Assembly (NCBI GenBank): GCA_036651575.1
Contig: JAVVXN010000022.1
Location: 1-24,304 of the forward strand
Direction of reading: 5' to 3'
Length of the DNA stretch: 24,304 bases
DNA from: JAVWGW01 sp036651575
GTDB taxonomy: Bacteria > Actinomycetota > Coriobacteriia > Coriobacteriales > Eggerthellaceae
Shown here: positions 1 to 7,785 of the stretch, piece by piece
Position numbering within the stretch: the stretch's first letter is position 1
How the letters are laid out: every line of letters begins with the position of its first letter
Program-made: the position numbers and the translations under genes
Notes under the pieces: generated by a model
Told to the model about the DNA's origin: nothing
Seen by the model: only the letters and a program-made list of their open reading frames with translations
Database searches by the model: none

Positions 1-172
1 ATGCCCAGCACAACATACAGTTTTTGCAGGCATCCTTCGACCAGACAGGACGCTGACTGCGCCAACCACCGGTGATGTAAAGCTTGGAATTACCCGCATC
101 GGGGCAGGCGACGCCGATAGGGAAATCACTCGGCTTCCAATCCTCGAATGTGGTCACATCATACGTGCTCAT
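1..172 (-). CDS. porD: Pyruvate:ferredoxin oxidoreductase delta (ferredoxin) subunit, N-terminal part
   Basis: The gene starts at 172 and runs off the left edge, leaving 57 codons visible. It reads MSTYDVTTFEDW..., then a stretch ending KDACKNCMLCW. The C49-x2-C52-x2-C55 run is the beginning of a [4Fe-4S] ferredoxin motif, as expected for the delta subunit, which passes electrons from the catalytic subunit to ferredoxin. A strong ribosome site (GAGGAGGTCC, 177-186) precedes the ATG. The ATG overlaps the porG stop as ATGA, which indicates translational coupling and fixes the start. The alpha and beta subunits would be expected further left. Whether the substrate is pyruvate or another 2-oxoacid cannot be decided from this fragment. 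Confidence 0.85.
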   Translation of the reverse strand, partial: MSTYDVTTFEDWKPSDFPIGVACPDAGNSKLYITGGWRSQRPVWSKDACKNCMLCWA

Positions 173-741
173 ACTTGGACCTCCTCATATGCGCGATCGA
201 CGCTGGCAATGTTTGCATCAACCATTTCCTTGGCGAATTTCTTACCAAAGGTGATGATCAAACGCTCTTCAACCTTTTCCTTGGGAAACATTCCCGTGAT
301 CTTGGAAAGAGCGCCAACGAGCGGCGTATTGGGCATGTCCTTTTTAATGGTGTCCATGGCGATACCGGTAGCATCAACCACCGCAACCTTAACGGAATCC
401 GCGACACCGAGTTTCTTACGGGCCGTTGCAATATCCATTTTCGTATTCAGAAGAACCGTGCCGTCTTCGGGCAAGCCTTCCGTTACATCGATGGCATCGA
501 GCAACGTGTCGTCCAACACGATAACGATATCCGGGTTGGTAATATTGTTGTGTACTTCAATCGGATCACTGGAAACGCGCGTGTAGGCCTTCAGGGGCGC
601 ACCGGTGCGCTCGGGGCCGTATTCAGGCATTGCCTGAATGTATGAACCCGCTAAAAGCGCTGTGTCGGCAACCAGTTTGGCTGCGGTAACCGCACCCTGA
701 CCAGCACGTGCATGCCAACGAATTTCGGTCAGCTGAGACAT
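169..741 (-). CDS. porG: Pyruvate/2-oxoacid:ferredoxin oxidoreductase gamma subunit
   Basis: The 190-aa product is the gamma subunit of a four-subunit oxidoreductase that converts pyruvate plus CoA to acetyl-CoA, CO2 and reduced ferredoxin in the cytoplasm of anaerobes. The family signatures are visible: IRWHARAGQGAVTAAK at the N-terminus and the MPEYGPERTGAPLKAY block at about residues 38-54. The frame stays open upstream to 912, but the start MSQLTEIRW at 741 is preferred. It has AGGAG close upstream and matches where the family normally begins. The stop overlaps porD. The gene is transcribed away from the sialic acid locus, so it has its own control region in 742-1146. Its product would dispose of pyruvate released by the neighbouring NanA. 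Confidence 0.9.
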   Translation of the reverse strand: MSQLTEIRWHARAGQGAVTAAKLVADTALLAGSYIQAMPEYGPERTGAPLKAYTRVSSDPIEVHNNITNPDIVIVLDDTLLDAIDVTEGLPEDGTVLLNTKMDIATARKKLGVADSVKVAVVDATGIAMDTIKKDMPNTPLVGALSKITGMFPKEKVEERLIITFGKKFAKEMVDANIASVDRAYEEVQV

Positions 742-783
742 ACCTCTCCTCTCGCTTGAGCTTTGTGACTTAATTGTCTTTGG

Positions 784-807
784 GGTATAACGGTTGTTAA
801 TAATACC
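784..807. promoter_or_regulatory. Imperfect palindrome with -10-like element upstream of porG
   Basis: The ends GGTAT and ATACC form a 24-bp imperfect inverted repeat about 45 bp upstream of the porG start. On the minus strand it includes TATTAT, which could serve as a -10, but I found no good -35 at the right distance. It could be an operator over the porGD promoter. This is suggestive only. Confidence 0.25.
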
Positions 808-1059
808 AGCGCTTTTCCCCCTTAAAGTGAAAAACACACCCCACACCTTTTCGAGGGCACGCCGCTTCGGTAAGTGGAAATTTATGTGAGCAGAGCGTGG
901 AGATAGCGGCAAATATCATGTTGAAAACGGGGCGGGGCGGATCGCATTAAAGAATTCTCGGTCCGTTGGCAACTTATGTGCTCTCCCCTTTTGCCCCTCC
1001 TCACTGTTGTGCGATTTATTTTACCAATTGCTTACATTATTTGAGCTTTCCTTGCCAGT

Positions 1060-1090
1060 TTGGGACAATTTCCATAGTTTGCTCTAAAAT
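1060..1090 (+). promoter_or_regulatory. Candidate promoter of the ABC importer operon
   Basis: TTGGGA (1060-1065) and TAAAAT (1085-1090) resemble -35 and -10 boxes with a long 19-base spacer. They would give a leader of about 50 bases ending in the AGGAGG ribosome site at 1136-1141. The spacer is not optimal, and other AT-rich combinations in 1007-1040 are possible. Confidence 0.22.
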
Positions 1091-1146
1091 GAGCTCACTG
1101 GGGGTAACCCGATACGCACGACCGTAGGTATAATCAGGAGGGAAAC

Positions 1147-2748
1147 ATGGAAGAAAACATTAGCAAGAATCTGTCGCGCCGCACGTTCCTCGCAGGCAGC
1201 GTCATCGCGGCAGCATCCTTGGGCTTAGGCCTCGTTGGCTGTGGCGGCTCTGGCTCAAACTCGAGCAGCAGCTCAACCGCAAGCTCAGCAGGCACCGTCG
1301 GAGGGGGCACGCTCACCGCGGCCGTCGCTTACGAAACCAAGAACTATCTGCCCTTGAATAACTCATCCGCTTTGGCTGTCGGCTCCAACTGGCACGTTGT
1401 CGAAGGTCTCTACGAGCTCAACATGAGCACGTTTAAACCCTACAACGCACTTGCCGCCGGCGATCCGGTCAAAATCTCTGACACCGAATACGAAGTGAAG
1501 CTTCGCGACGGCGCCAAGTTCTCGGACGGCACCCCGGTAACCGCAGAAGATGTGGTTGCTTCCTACGATCGCACCATTTCTGCAAAGGGTGCACTTTATC
1601 TCTCGATGCTGTCCTTCATCAACGGCGTTACGGCAAAAGACGACACGACCGTCGCAATCACGCTTGCCCACCCGTTCTCGCTGCTTAAAGAACGCCTGCC
1701 GCTGATCAAGGTTGTCCCCATGAAGGCAACCGATGCAGACCTCACCGCCAAGCCGATTGGCTCGGGTCCCTGGATGTATGATTCCATCAGCGAATCAGAA
1801 ATCGCTTTTTTGCCCAACTCGAACTACAACGGCGAGCATGCAGCAAAAGACACCGCCATGAAGTGGAGCATCATCAAAGATGATACCGCTCGCACCACCG
1901 CCATGCAGGAAGGCACCGTTGCGGTCATGGAAAACGTTCCCGCCGACGTTGCCGATCAGCTGAAAGCTGCCGGAGCAACCGTCGAACCGGTTCAGGGCTT
2001 CAACCTGCCCTTCCTCATGTTTAACACCAAGAAAAAACCGTTTGACGACAACCGCGTTCGCCAGGCATTTTTCTATGCCATCGACACCAAAAAGTTGATC
2101 TCCAATGCCATGTCCGATATGGCTTCACCGGTCACCAGCTTCTTGCCCGAAAACCACGCCAACTACAACAAGGCAGCCACCGTATTCACCTACGACACGG
2201 CAAAGGCAAAATCTCTGCTGAAAGACGCTGGCGTCACCGATCTGTCCATCACGCTCGACACGACGGATCATCCGTGGATCAAATCCCTGTCCCCTCAGAT
2301 CAAAAACGATCTCGAAGCTGCTGGCATCAAGGTCGCCATCCAGGAACAGGCTTCGTCTGCACTCTATGCTAACCGCACCGACGTGGACGACCCGCAATAC
2401 GACGTCGCGCTGGCTCCCGGCGACCCCTCCGTATTCGGCAACGACCCCGACCTGCTAATGAGCTGGTGGTATGGCGACAACACCTGGACGCAGAAGCGCA
2501 CACAGTGGAACGGTTCTGACAAGTACACCGAACTCCACAAACTCATGCAGTCAGCCATCGAAAGCTCAGGGGCCGACCAGCAGAAGCTGTGGAATCAGTG
2601 CTTCGACCTTCTGGCCGACCAGGTGCCGCTGTATCCGCTGTTCCACCGCAAGGTTTCTACGGCTTACTTCGCCAACAAAATCGACGGATTCACCCCTATT
2701 GGTACCACTGGCCTAAACTTGGTTGATGCCGCCTCGAAAACTGCCTAA
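1147..2748 (+). CDS. ABC importer substrate-binding lipoprotein, peptide/dipeptide family (SatA-like, probable sialic acid)
   Basis: The 533-aa product is an extracytoplasmic solute-binding protein of the SBP_bac_5 (DppA/OppA) family, which delivers substrate to the permeases encoded downstream. The N-terminus has a twin-arginine motif, SRRTFL (10-15), followed by a hydrophobic stretch and a lipobox LVGC with Cys32. A Ser/Gly-rich tether comes next. Together these suggest a Tat-exported lipoprotein. Family blocks include KFSDGTPVTAEDVVAS and VRQAFFYAIDTKKLI. AGGAGG lies 5 bases before the ATG. Peptide-family systems that import Neu5Ac are known (SatABCD of Haemophilus ducreyi; SiaEFGI of Corynebacterium). 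Sialic acid as substrate is inferred from the adjoining nan and nag genes; a peptide or another sugar remains possible. Confidence 0.85.
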   Translation: MEENISKNLSRRTFLAGSVIAAASLGLGLVGCGGSGSNSSSSSTASSAGTVGGGTLTAAVAYETKNYLPLNNSSALAVGSNWHVVEGLYELNMSTFKPYNALAAGDPVKISDTEYEVKLRDGAKFSDGTPVTAEDVVASYDRTISAKGALYLSMLSFINGVTAKDDTTVAITLAHPFSLLKERLPLIKVVPMKATDADLTAKPIGSGPWMYDSISESEIAFLPNSNYNGEHAAKDTAMKWSIIKDDTARTTAMQEGTVAVMENVPADVADQLKAAGATVEPVQGFNLPFLMFNTKKKPFDDNRVRQAFFYAIDTKKLISNAMSDMASPVTSFLPENHANYNKAATVFTYDTAKAKSLLKDAGVTDLSITLDTTDHPWIKSLSPQIKNDLEAAGIKVAIQEQASSALYANRTDVDDPQYDVALAPGDPSVFGNDPDLLMSWWYGDNTWTQKRTQWNGSDKYTELHKLMQSAIESSGADQQKLWNQCFDLLADQVPLYPLFHRKVSTAYFANKIDGFTPIGTTGLNLVDAASKTA

Positions 2749-2757
2749 GAAAATCGC

Positions 2758-2786
2758 AAGACATTCGATAGGTATCACCGTATAAT
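2758..2786 (+). promoter_or_regulatory. Candidate internal promoter before the permease gene
   Basis: A perfect TATAAT (2781-2786) lies 17 bases after AAGACA (2758-2763), which shares four positions with the consensus -35. Transcription would begin near 2793, just ahead of the 12-bp hairpin at 2806-2835. It could supply extra permease mRNA or serve an attenuated transcript. Confidence 0.4.
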
Positions 2787-2805
2787 ATGTTCTGGTTTGT
2801 ATTCT

Positions 2806-2835
2806 AGACCTGCATCGCACACGCGGTGCAGGTCT
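2806..2835 (+). terminator. Strong intercistronic hairpin (partial terminator or mRNA-stabilising stem)
   Basis: The arms AGACCTGCATCG and CGGTGCAGGTCT form a 12-bp stem (one U-G pair in RNA) with a 6-base loop. The following tract is only CTTTC, so full termination is unlikely. Between a binding-protein gene and its permease, such hairpins often let the binding protein be made in excess by protecting the upstream mRNA or by partial termination. Confidence 0.55.
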
Positions 2836-2887
2836 CTTTCTGGTAAAACGGGCATGAAAGTGCCCCTAATCAACGAAGGGGGCTGCG

Positions 2888-3844
2888 ATGAATAATCTGC
2901 TCCGATTGGTTGGCAATCGGCTGATCGCTCTGCCCATCATGGTACTGGGCGTTACCATTCTCGTGTTCTTTTTAATGTCATTTTCGCCAATTGACCCCGC
3001 CTATTCAGCGCTGGGTGAAGGAGCTTCACCGGAAGCGCTCGATGCCTATCGTCAAATGCACGGATTAAATGATCCCTGGATTGTCCAATACGGCAATTTC
3101 ATGGCAGGTCTGTTTCAGGGTGATCTCGGAACGTATGGAGCGAATGAATCCTCCGTCGGCGACAAGATCGCCTCAGCTCTTCCCATCACCTTGCAACTGA
3201 CCTTTATGGGCCTGATCATCGCCGTTGTCATCGCGCTTGTCTTCGGTGTCGTTTCGGCGGTATATCGCGACAGGTGGCCCGATCAGATCATCCGGGTGTT
3301 TTCAATCGCCTGCATTGCGACCCCCTCGTTCTGGCTTGCTGTTCTTTTGATTTTGCTGTTCTCCTCAACGATGCATGTACTACCCGCCGCAGGAGCCCTG
3401 CCGAATTTCTTCGACAATCCCGGCGGATACTTTGCCCGCATGGCCATGCCGGCGTTCGCGCTTGGCATTCCCGTTGCCGGCCAGTTGACCCGTGTCATCC
3501 GCACCTCCATGGTGGAAGAACTCGATAAAGATTACGTACGCACCGCAATCGGAGCAGGCATCCCCCGCCCCATCGTCATCGCGCGCAACGTGCTGCGCAA
3601 CGCGCTCATCACCCCCGTCACCGTGCTCGGCCTGCGCATCGGCTATCTGATCGGCGGTGCCGTCGTCATCGAGGTTATCTTCAACCTTCCCGGCATGGGC
3701 ATGGCCATTCTCCAGGGCGTACAGGAAAACTACCCGACGCTTGTGCAGGGTGTGACCTTGACTGTGGCTTTGACGTTTATTCTGATCAACATCGTTGTCG
3801 ACATGCTCTACATCGTTATCAATCCCCGAATCAGGACGGTGTAG
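2888..3844 (+). CDS. ABC importer permease, DppB type (SatB-like)
   Basis: The 318-aa integral membrane subunit is of the binding-protein-dependent transport permease family (DppB/OppB), with about six membrane segments. It has the N-terminal RLIALPIMVLGVTILVFFL segment typical of this subgroup. The cytoplasmic EAA coupling loop is seen as DYVRTAIGAGIPRPIVIARN (about residues 216-235). A GGGGG ribosome site lies just before the ATG. It is the first permease of a heterodimer; the partner permease is the N-terminal half of the next gene, which starts 4 bases after this stop. The length is normal. Substrate assignment follows the operon context. Confidence 0.9.
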   Translation: MNNLLRLVGNRLIALPIMVLGVTILVFFLMSFSPIDPAYSALGEGASPEALDAYRQMHGLNDPWIVQYGNFMAGLFQGDLGTYGANESSVGDKIASALPITLQLTFMGLIIAVVIALVFGVVSAVYRDRWPDQIIRVFSIACIATPSFWLAVLLILLFSSTMHVLPAAGALPNFFDNPGGYFARMAMPAFALGIPVAGQLTRVIRTSMVEELDKDYVRTAIGAGIPRPIVIARNVLRNALITPVTVLGLRIGYLIGGAVVIEVIFNLPGMGMAILQGVQENYPTLVQGVTLTVALTFILINIVVDMLYIVINPRIRTV

Positions 3845-3848
3845 GCCC

Positions 3849-5870
3849 ATGTTTTGGCGTAAATCTCTCACCGAAAAGATGGAAGCAAATGCGGGCCAGG
3901 TGCGCTTCCGTCGCTGGCGTGCCATGAGTATCGGCTCTCGCATTTCTCTTATTGTCTTAGTTTTAATCGTTCTGGCCGCCGCGTGCGCCTCGTTTGTGGC
4001 GCCTCACGATCCCCTGCAAATCTTCACCGCTCGCCAAGCTCCCTCGGCTGAGTTTTTGTTCGGCACCGATGACAAGGGCCGCGATGTCTTATCGCGCATG
4101 ATCTACGGTGCTCGCTATTCGCTTACCATCGGCCTGTTTGCAACGGCCTTCGCGCTGGCGTGCGGATCGATCCTCGGATCCCTTGCCGCCGTTTCGCGCA
4201 AAGCGGTTTCCGAAACCATCATGCGCATCATGGATGTCATCATGTCGTTCCCCGGTATCGCCCTTGCCGCCGTGTTCGTCACCGTATTCGGCAATTCGCT
4301 TCCCTCACTCGTGTTCGCCATCGGCTTTCTCTATATCCCCCAGATCGCCCGCGTCGTACGCGCCAACGTCGTCAACGAATACGGACAAGATTATGTGCGT
4401 GCCGCTATTGTCTCCGGCGCTCGCGCCCCTTGGATCTTAGTAAAACACGTTGTTCGCAACTGTATCGCCCCGGTCATGGTCTTCACGATCGTCCTCGTAG
4501 CCGATGCCATCGTGTTCGAAGCCTCGCTTTCCTTCATCAGCGCCGGCATCCCCGAGCCAACCCCTACGTGGGGCAACATTTTAGCCGATGCCCGTTCCGG
4601 CGTTTTGGCCGGTCGCTGGTGGCAGGCAATGTTTCCCGGTCTCGCTATCATGATCACGGTTTTGTGCCTCAATATCTTGTCTGAAGGCATGACCGACGCT
4701 ATGGCCGCAGCTCCCAAGGCTCCTATCAAAGCAAGCGATTCCAACATCTTGGCCGAACGCGAAGCCGACAAACTCGTTGCCGACCCAAGCCTTGCCTATG
4801 CAACCCAGGCCGAATCCCTCAAGCGTCGGCTCGCCGATTTGAAAGCAACTGAACTCACGCGCACCGATCGCTTCGAAGCGCACACTTCGGTAGAACCCAT
4901 CTTAGTGGTGAACGATTTAAGCATTCAGTTCCCTCGCCACGGCGATGTCGATATTATCGACCATATCAGTTTCGTGGTGCGCCCCCGGCAAACGATGGGC
5001 CTCGTCGGCGAATCGGGCTGCGGAAAATCCATCACCGCGCTTGCCATCATGGGCCTGCTCGACCCGAAGGCAAAAATCACCTCGGGCGAAATCCTTTACC
5101 AGGGACAAGACCTGCTTAAAATGACCGACAAGCAGCGCAACGCCCTTCGCGGCAAAGACATCGCGATGGTGTATCAGGATGCGCTTTCATCCCTTAACCC
5201 CTCGATGCTCATCAAATCTCAGATGAAGCAGCTGACCCGCCGCGGCGGAACGCGTACGGCCGAAGATTTGCTCGAGCTCGTTGGACTCGACCCTGAGCGT
5301 ACCCTGGGTTCATACCCCCACGAACTTTCCGGCGGACAACGCCAGCGCGTGTTGATCGCCATGGCGCTCACCCGCGATCCGAAGCTCATCATCTGCGACG
5401 AACCCACCACAGCCCTTGACGTTACGGTGCAAAAACAGGTTATCGACCTGCTCAACCGCCTCCAAAAAGAGTTGGGCTTTGCCATGGTGTTCGTCAGCCA
5501 CGACCTTGCCCTGGTAGCCGAAGTTGCAAACTCAATCACCGTCATGTACGCCGGCCAGGTGGTCGAACAGGGTCCTGTCCGCGATATTTTGTGCTACCCC
5601 ATTCACGAATACACACGGGGGTTGCTCGGGTCGGTGCTTTCAATCGAAGCCAAATCAGATCGCTTGCACCAAGTGCCGGGTTCGGTACCGAGTCCGCAAG
5701 ACTTCGCCGAAGGCGACCGTTTCGCACCACGCTCAAGCCACTTCAACATCAAGTCAAACGCCCATCCAATTATCAAACGATACCAAAACACCGATCACTA
5801 CTATGCCGAGCTTCCTGATGCAGACCTCAAGGCTATCGGACTGGCACCCTATGATGGAGGCGAACGATGA
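3849..5870 (+). CDS. ABC importer permease-ATPase fusion, DppC + DppD (SatC-like)
   Basis: One 673-aa frame carries two proteins that are usually separate. Residues 1 to about 284 are a DppC-type permease, with FGTDDKGRDVLSRMIYGARYS near the N-terminus and the EAA loop DYVRAAIVSGARAPWILVKH. Residues about 285-348 form a charged, Ala/Lys/Asp-rich linker. Residues about 349-673 are a DppD-type ATPase with Walker A GESGCGKS (387-394), signature LSGGQRQR (493-500) and Walker B LIICDEP (513-519). The C-terminal tail keeps the family's PGSVPSP block, but the usual cysteines are replaced (GDRFAPRSSH). The start at 3849 has a weak ribosome site, so coupling to the upstream gene is likely. An alternative start is the Met at 3879. 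The frame overlaps the next gene by 4 bases. Confidence 0.9.
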   Translation: MFWRKSLTEKMEANAGQVRFRRWRAMSIGSRISLIVLVLIVLAAACASFVAPHDPLQIFTARQAPSAEFLFGTDDKGRDVLSRMIYGARYSLTIGLFATAFALACGSILGSLAAVSRKAVSETIMRIMDVIMSFPGIALAAVFVTVFGNSLPSLVFAIGFLYIPQIARVVRANVVNEYGQDYVRAAIVSGARAPWILVKHVVRNCIAPVMVFTIVLVADAIVFEASLSFISAGIPEPTPTWGNILADARSGVLAGRWWQAMFPGLAIMITVLCLNILSEGMTDAMAAAPKAPIKASDSNILAEREADKLVADPSLAYATQAESLKRRLADLKATELTRTDRFEAHTSVEPILVVNDLSIQFPRHGDVDIIDHISFVVRPRQTMGLVGESGCGKSITALAIMGLLDPKAKITSGEILYQGQDLLKMTDKQRNALRGKDIAMVYQDALSSLNPSMLIKSQMKQLTRRGGTRTAEDLLELVGLDPERTLGSYPHELSGGQRQRVLIAMALTRDPKLIICDEPTTALDVTVQKQVIDLLNRLQKELGFAMVFVSHDLALVAEVANSITVMYAGQVVEQGPVRDILCYPIHEYTRGLLGSVLSIEAKSDRLHQVPGSVPSPQDFAEGDRFAPRSSHFNIKSNAHPIIKRYQNTDHYYAELPDADLKAIGLAPYDGGER

Positions 5871-6706
5871 TCGAACAGACAAACCAGACACCCCAAGCCT
5901 CCGACGAGCCCATCATCTTCCTCGATGATGTTCACGTAGTGTTCAAGACCCGAACCGGATCGCTGCTTCACCCCAACAAGGTGCACGCCGTCCAGGGCCT
6001 GACCCTCAAGTTGATGCCCGGAGAAACCATCGGCATCGTCGGCGAATCCGGCTGCGGCAAATCAACCACCGCCAACATGATCTGCGGTCTACAGACTCCA
6101 ACCACCGGCAAAGTGTTTTTCAAGGGAGTCGACGTCACGAAACGAACCGCAGCGCAAAGGCGCGTTATCGGCCGCGTCGTGTCGGTCGTATTTCAGGATC
6201 CCGCAACGGCGCTCAACGCCCGCATGACAGTCCACGACCAGCTGGCCGATCCCCTCAACGTACACAGCATCGGAACAAAAAGCGAACGCGAGGCACGCAC
6301 GAACGATTTGATCGAAATGGTTGGATTGCCGTCTTCGGTACTCAACGCCCTACCCGGACAACTTTCCGGCGGCCAGCGTCAGCGCGTCGCCATCGCACGC
6401 GCCTTGGCTCTTTCTCCCGACGCCATCATCGCAGACGAACCAACCTCCGCTCTCGATGTTTCGGTGCGCGCTCAGATTTTGAATCTTCTGACCGACCTCA
6501 AGCGTGATCTCGGCTTGTCCATGGTCTTTATCAGTCACGACATCCAAACGGTACGCTATATTTCCGACCGCATCATCGTGATGAACAAGGGCAAAGTTGT
6601 CGAGGCCGGCCCTTCCGCAGACGTATTCGACAACCCGCAAGACGATTACACGAAGATATTGCTCAACGCATCACCCTCCCTGCTTCATCCCGATCTTAAA
6701 AAGTAA
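5867..6706 (+). CDS. ABC importer ATPase, DppF type (SatD-like)
   Basis: The 279-aa ATP-binding subunit pairs with the ATPase half of the preceding fusion protein to drive import. Visible motifs are Walker A GESGCGKST (about 63-71), signature LSGGQRQR, Walker B IIADEPTSALD and the switch histidine in FISHDIQT. The start codon overlaps the upstream stop (ATGA), implying coupled translation. Compared with typical DppF proteins it is short. It ends soon after the fold (YTKILLNASPSLLHPDLKK) and lacks the cysteine-bearing C-terminal extension. An intrinsic terminator follows 10 bases after the stop, so it closes the transporter operon. Confidence 0.9.
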   Translation: MIEQTNQTPQASDEPIIFLDDVHVVFKTRTGSLLHPNKVHAVQGLTLKLMPGETIGIVGESGCGKSTTANMICGLQTPTTGKVFFKGVDVTKRTAAQRRVIGRVVSVVFQDPATALNARMTVHDQLADPLNVHSIGTKSEREARTNDLIEMVGLPSSVLNALPGQLSGGQRQRVAIARALALSPDAIIADEPTSALDVSVRAQILNLLTDLKRDLGLSMVFISHDIQTVRYISDRIIVMNKGKVVEAGPSADVFDNPQDDYTKILLNASPSLLHPDLKK

Positions 6707-6716
6707 TGTGCGCAAG

Positions 6717-6748
6717 AAACGCTCCTTTTCCCGAGGAGCGTTTTTTAT
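6717..6748 (+). terminator. Intrinsic terminator of the importer operon
   Basis: The arms AAACGCTCCT (6717-6726) and AGGAGCGTTT (6734-6743) form a 10-bp stem with a 7-base loop. The stem runs into a T6 tract (6741-6746). It sits directly after the last ABC gene and before the nanA promoter, so the nan genes form a separate transcription unit. Confidence 0.9.
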
Positions 6749-6749
6749 C

Positions 6750-6778
6750 TTGACGAACGAAGTGCAAGACCATATAGT
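6750..6778 (+). promoter_or_regulatory. Sigma70-type promoter of nanAKE
   Basis: TTGACG (6750-6755) and TATAGT (6773-6778) each match the consensus at five of six positions and have the optimal 17-base spacer. Predicted initiation near 6785 gives a 36-base leader to nanA. The -35 begins two bases after the importer terminator ends. The near-consensus sequence suggests basal expression unless a repressor acts nearby; I see no clear operator palindrome in the leader. Confidence 0.75.
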
Positions 6779-6820
6779 TGCTCACGTTTCACGCCCACTT
6801 TCGAGACTAAGGTTTATGAT

Positions 6821-7765
6821 ATGAATGATCTCAAGTTCCACGGCGTCATCCCTCCGGTAATCGTTCCGCTGACCCAGGATCGCCAGCTTGATGTGGCCTC
6901 CTTCGAGCGCTCCATCAATCGTATGATCGATGCGGGCGTCCACGGTCTGTTCTTCCTCGGATCGAGCGGCGAAGTCGCCTTCCTCAACGATGACCAGCGC
7001 TATGAACTTCTTGCCGAAGCCGTCCGCATCGTCGCGGGACGCGTGCCCGTGCTTGCCGGCATCATCGACATGGAGACGGAACGCGTTATCGCCCAAGCTC
7101 GCCGCACCGAAACTTGCGGCGTCGATGCCCTCGTCGCCACCGCACCGTTTTACGCTCTCGGCGGGCCCAAAGAAAACGAACGCCACTTCCGCAAGATTCG
7201 CGAAGTGACCGACCTCCCCCTGTTCGCCTACGACCTTCCCGTCTGCGTGCACACCAAGCTCGACCCGACCATGCTGGTTCGTCTGGGTACCGACGGTGTC
7301 ATCAATGGCGTGAAAGACTCTTCCGGCGACGACGTTTCCTTCCGGTTCCTCTGTCTTGAAAACGAAGATGCCGGCACACCGCTCACGCTTTTGACCGGGC
7401 AGGAAGTCGTTGTTGACGGCGCCTATCTGGGCGGCGCTCACGGATCTGTTCCCGGCCTGGCCAATATCGATCCCGAAAGCTACGTTCGCCAGTGGAACGC
7501 CTTCCAGGCAAAAGACTGGGATGCGGTGCGCACCGAACAAGATCACCTTGCCCGCCTGATGTTTATGACCCGCTGCGTCAAAGCAACGGTCGGCTTCGGC
7601 GCCGGTGTCGGAGCGTTCAAAACAGCACTGTGGCAAATGGAAGTTTTCGACACCAACCAAATGCGCGAACCGGTACAGGCACTCATCGGTGACGACGTGG
7701 AAGAAATCGTTGCCGTCCTGAAAAAAGCAGCTATGCTTGACACCGCTGCCGCCATCCGCTCATAG
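6821..7765 (+). CDS. nanA: N-acetylneuraminate lyase
   Basis: The 314-aa cytoplasmic class I aldolase is of the DapA/NanA family and cleaves Neu5Ac to N-acetylmannosamine and pyruvate. Visible active-site features are GSSGE (47-51), Tyr137 in FAYDLP, and the Schiff-base Lys165 in INGVKDSSGD. The Tyr and Lys sit at the same numbers as in E. coli NanA. DapA or another keto-acid aldolase would share the fold, but nanK and nanE follow directly, which makes NanA the best call. AAGG about 8 bases upstream precedes the ATG. The gene is first in the nanAKE unit; nanK starts 20 bases after its stop. Confidence 0.88.
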   Translation: MNDLKFHGVIPPVIVPLTQDRQLDVASFERSINRMIDAGVHGLFFLGSSGEVAFLNDDQRYELLAEAVRIVAGRVPVLAGIIDMETERVIAQARRTETCGVDALVATAPFYALGGPKENERHFRKIREVTDLPLFAYDLPVCVHTKLDPTMLVRLGTDGVINGVKDSSGDDVSFRFLCLENEDAGTPLTLLTGQEVVVDGAYLGGAHGSVPGLANIDPESYVRQWNAFQAKDWDAVRTEQDHLARLMFMTRCVKATVGFGAGVGAFKTALWQMEVFDTNQMREPVQALIGDDVEEIVAVLKKAAMLDTAAAIRS

Positions 7766-7785
7766 CTCGCGAACAGGAAAACCTC

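Larger units (their letters stand above)
742..1146. other. 405-bp divergent intergenic region between porG and the ABC binding-protein gene
   Basis: No convincing gene is seen here. The spacer must hold the promoters for porGD (leftward) and the transporter operon (rightward). It contains an imperfect palindrome at 784-807, an AT-rich stretch at about 1010-1090 with promoter-like hexamers, and a TATAAT at 1129-1134. That TATAAT lies too close to the start of the binding-protein gene, overlapping its ribosome-site zone, to be a normal -10. An open frame running from 912 into porG is regarded as an upstream extension, not coding. Confidence 0.6.

Noticed and set aside
148..645. Plus-strand frame opposite porG
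   Set aside because: It is a shadow of porG on the other strand with no recognisable motifs; porG motifs are unambiguous.
742..912. 57-residue N-terminal extension of the PorG frame
   Set aside because: It has no family similarity that I can see, and the start at 741 has a ribosome site and the normal PorG N-terminus.
1129..1134. TATAAT just before the binding-protein gene as its promoter -10
   Set aside because: Initiation would fall at about 1141, removing the good AGGAGG ribosome site from the mRNA, and no -35 lies 17 bases upstream.
6821..7765. Dihydrodipicolinate synthase (dapA) instead of nanA
   Set aside because: The fold is shared, but Tyr137 and Lys165 match E. coli NanA numbering, and nanK and nanE follow directly.
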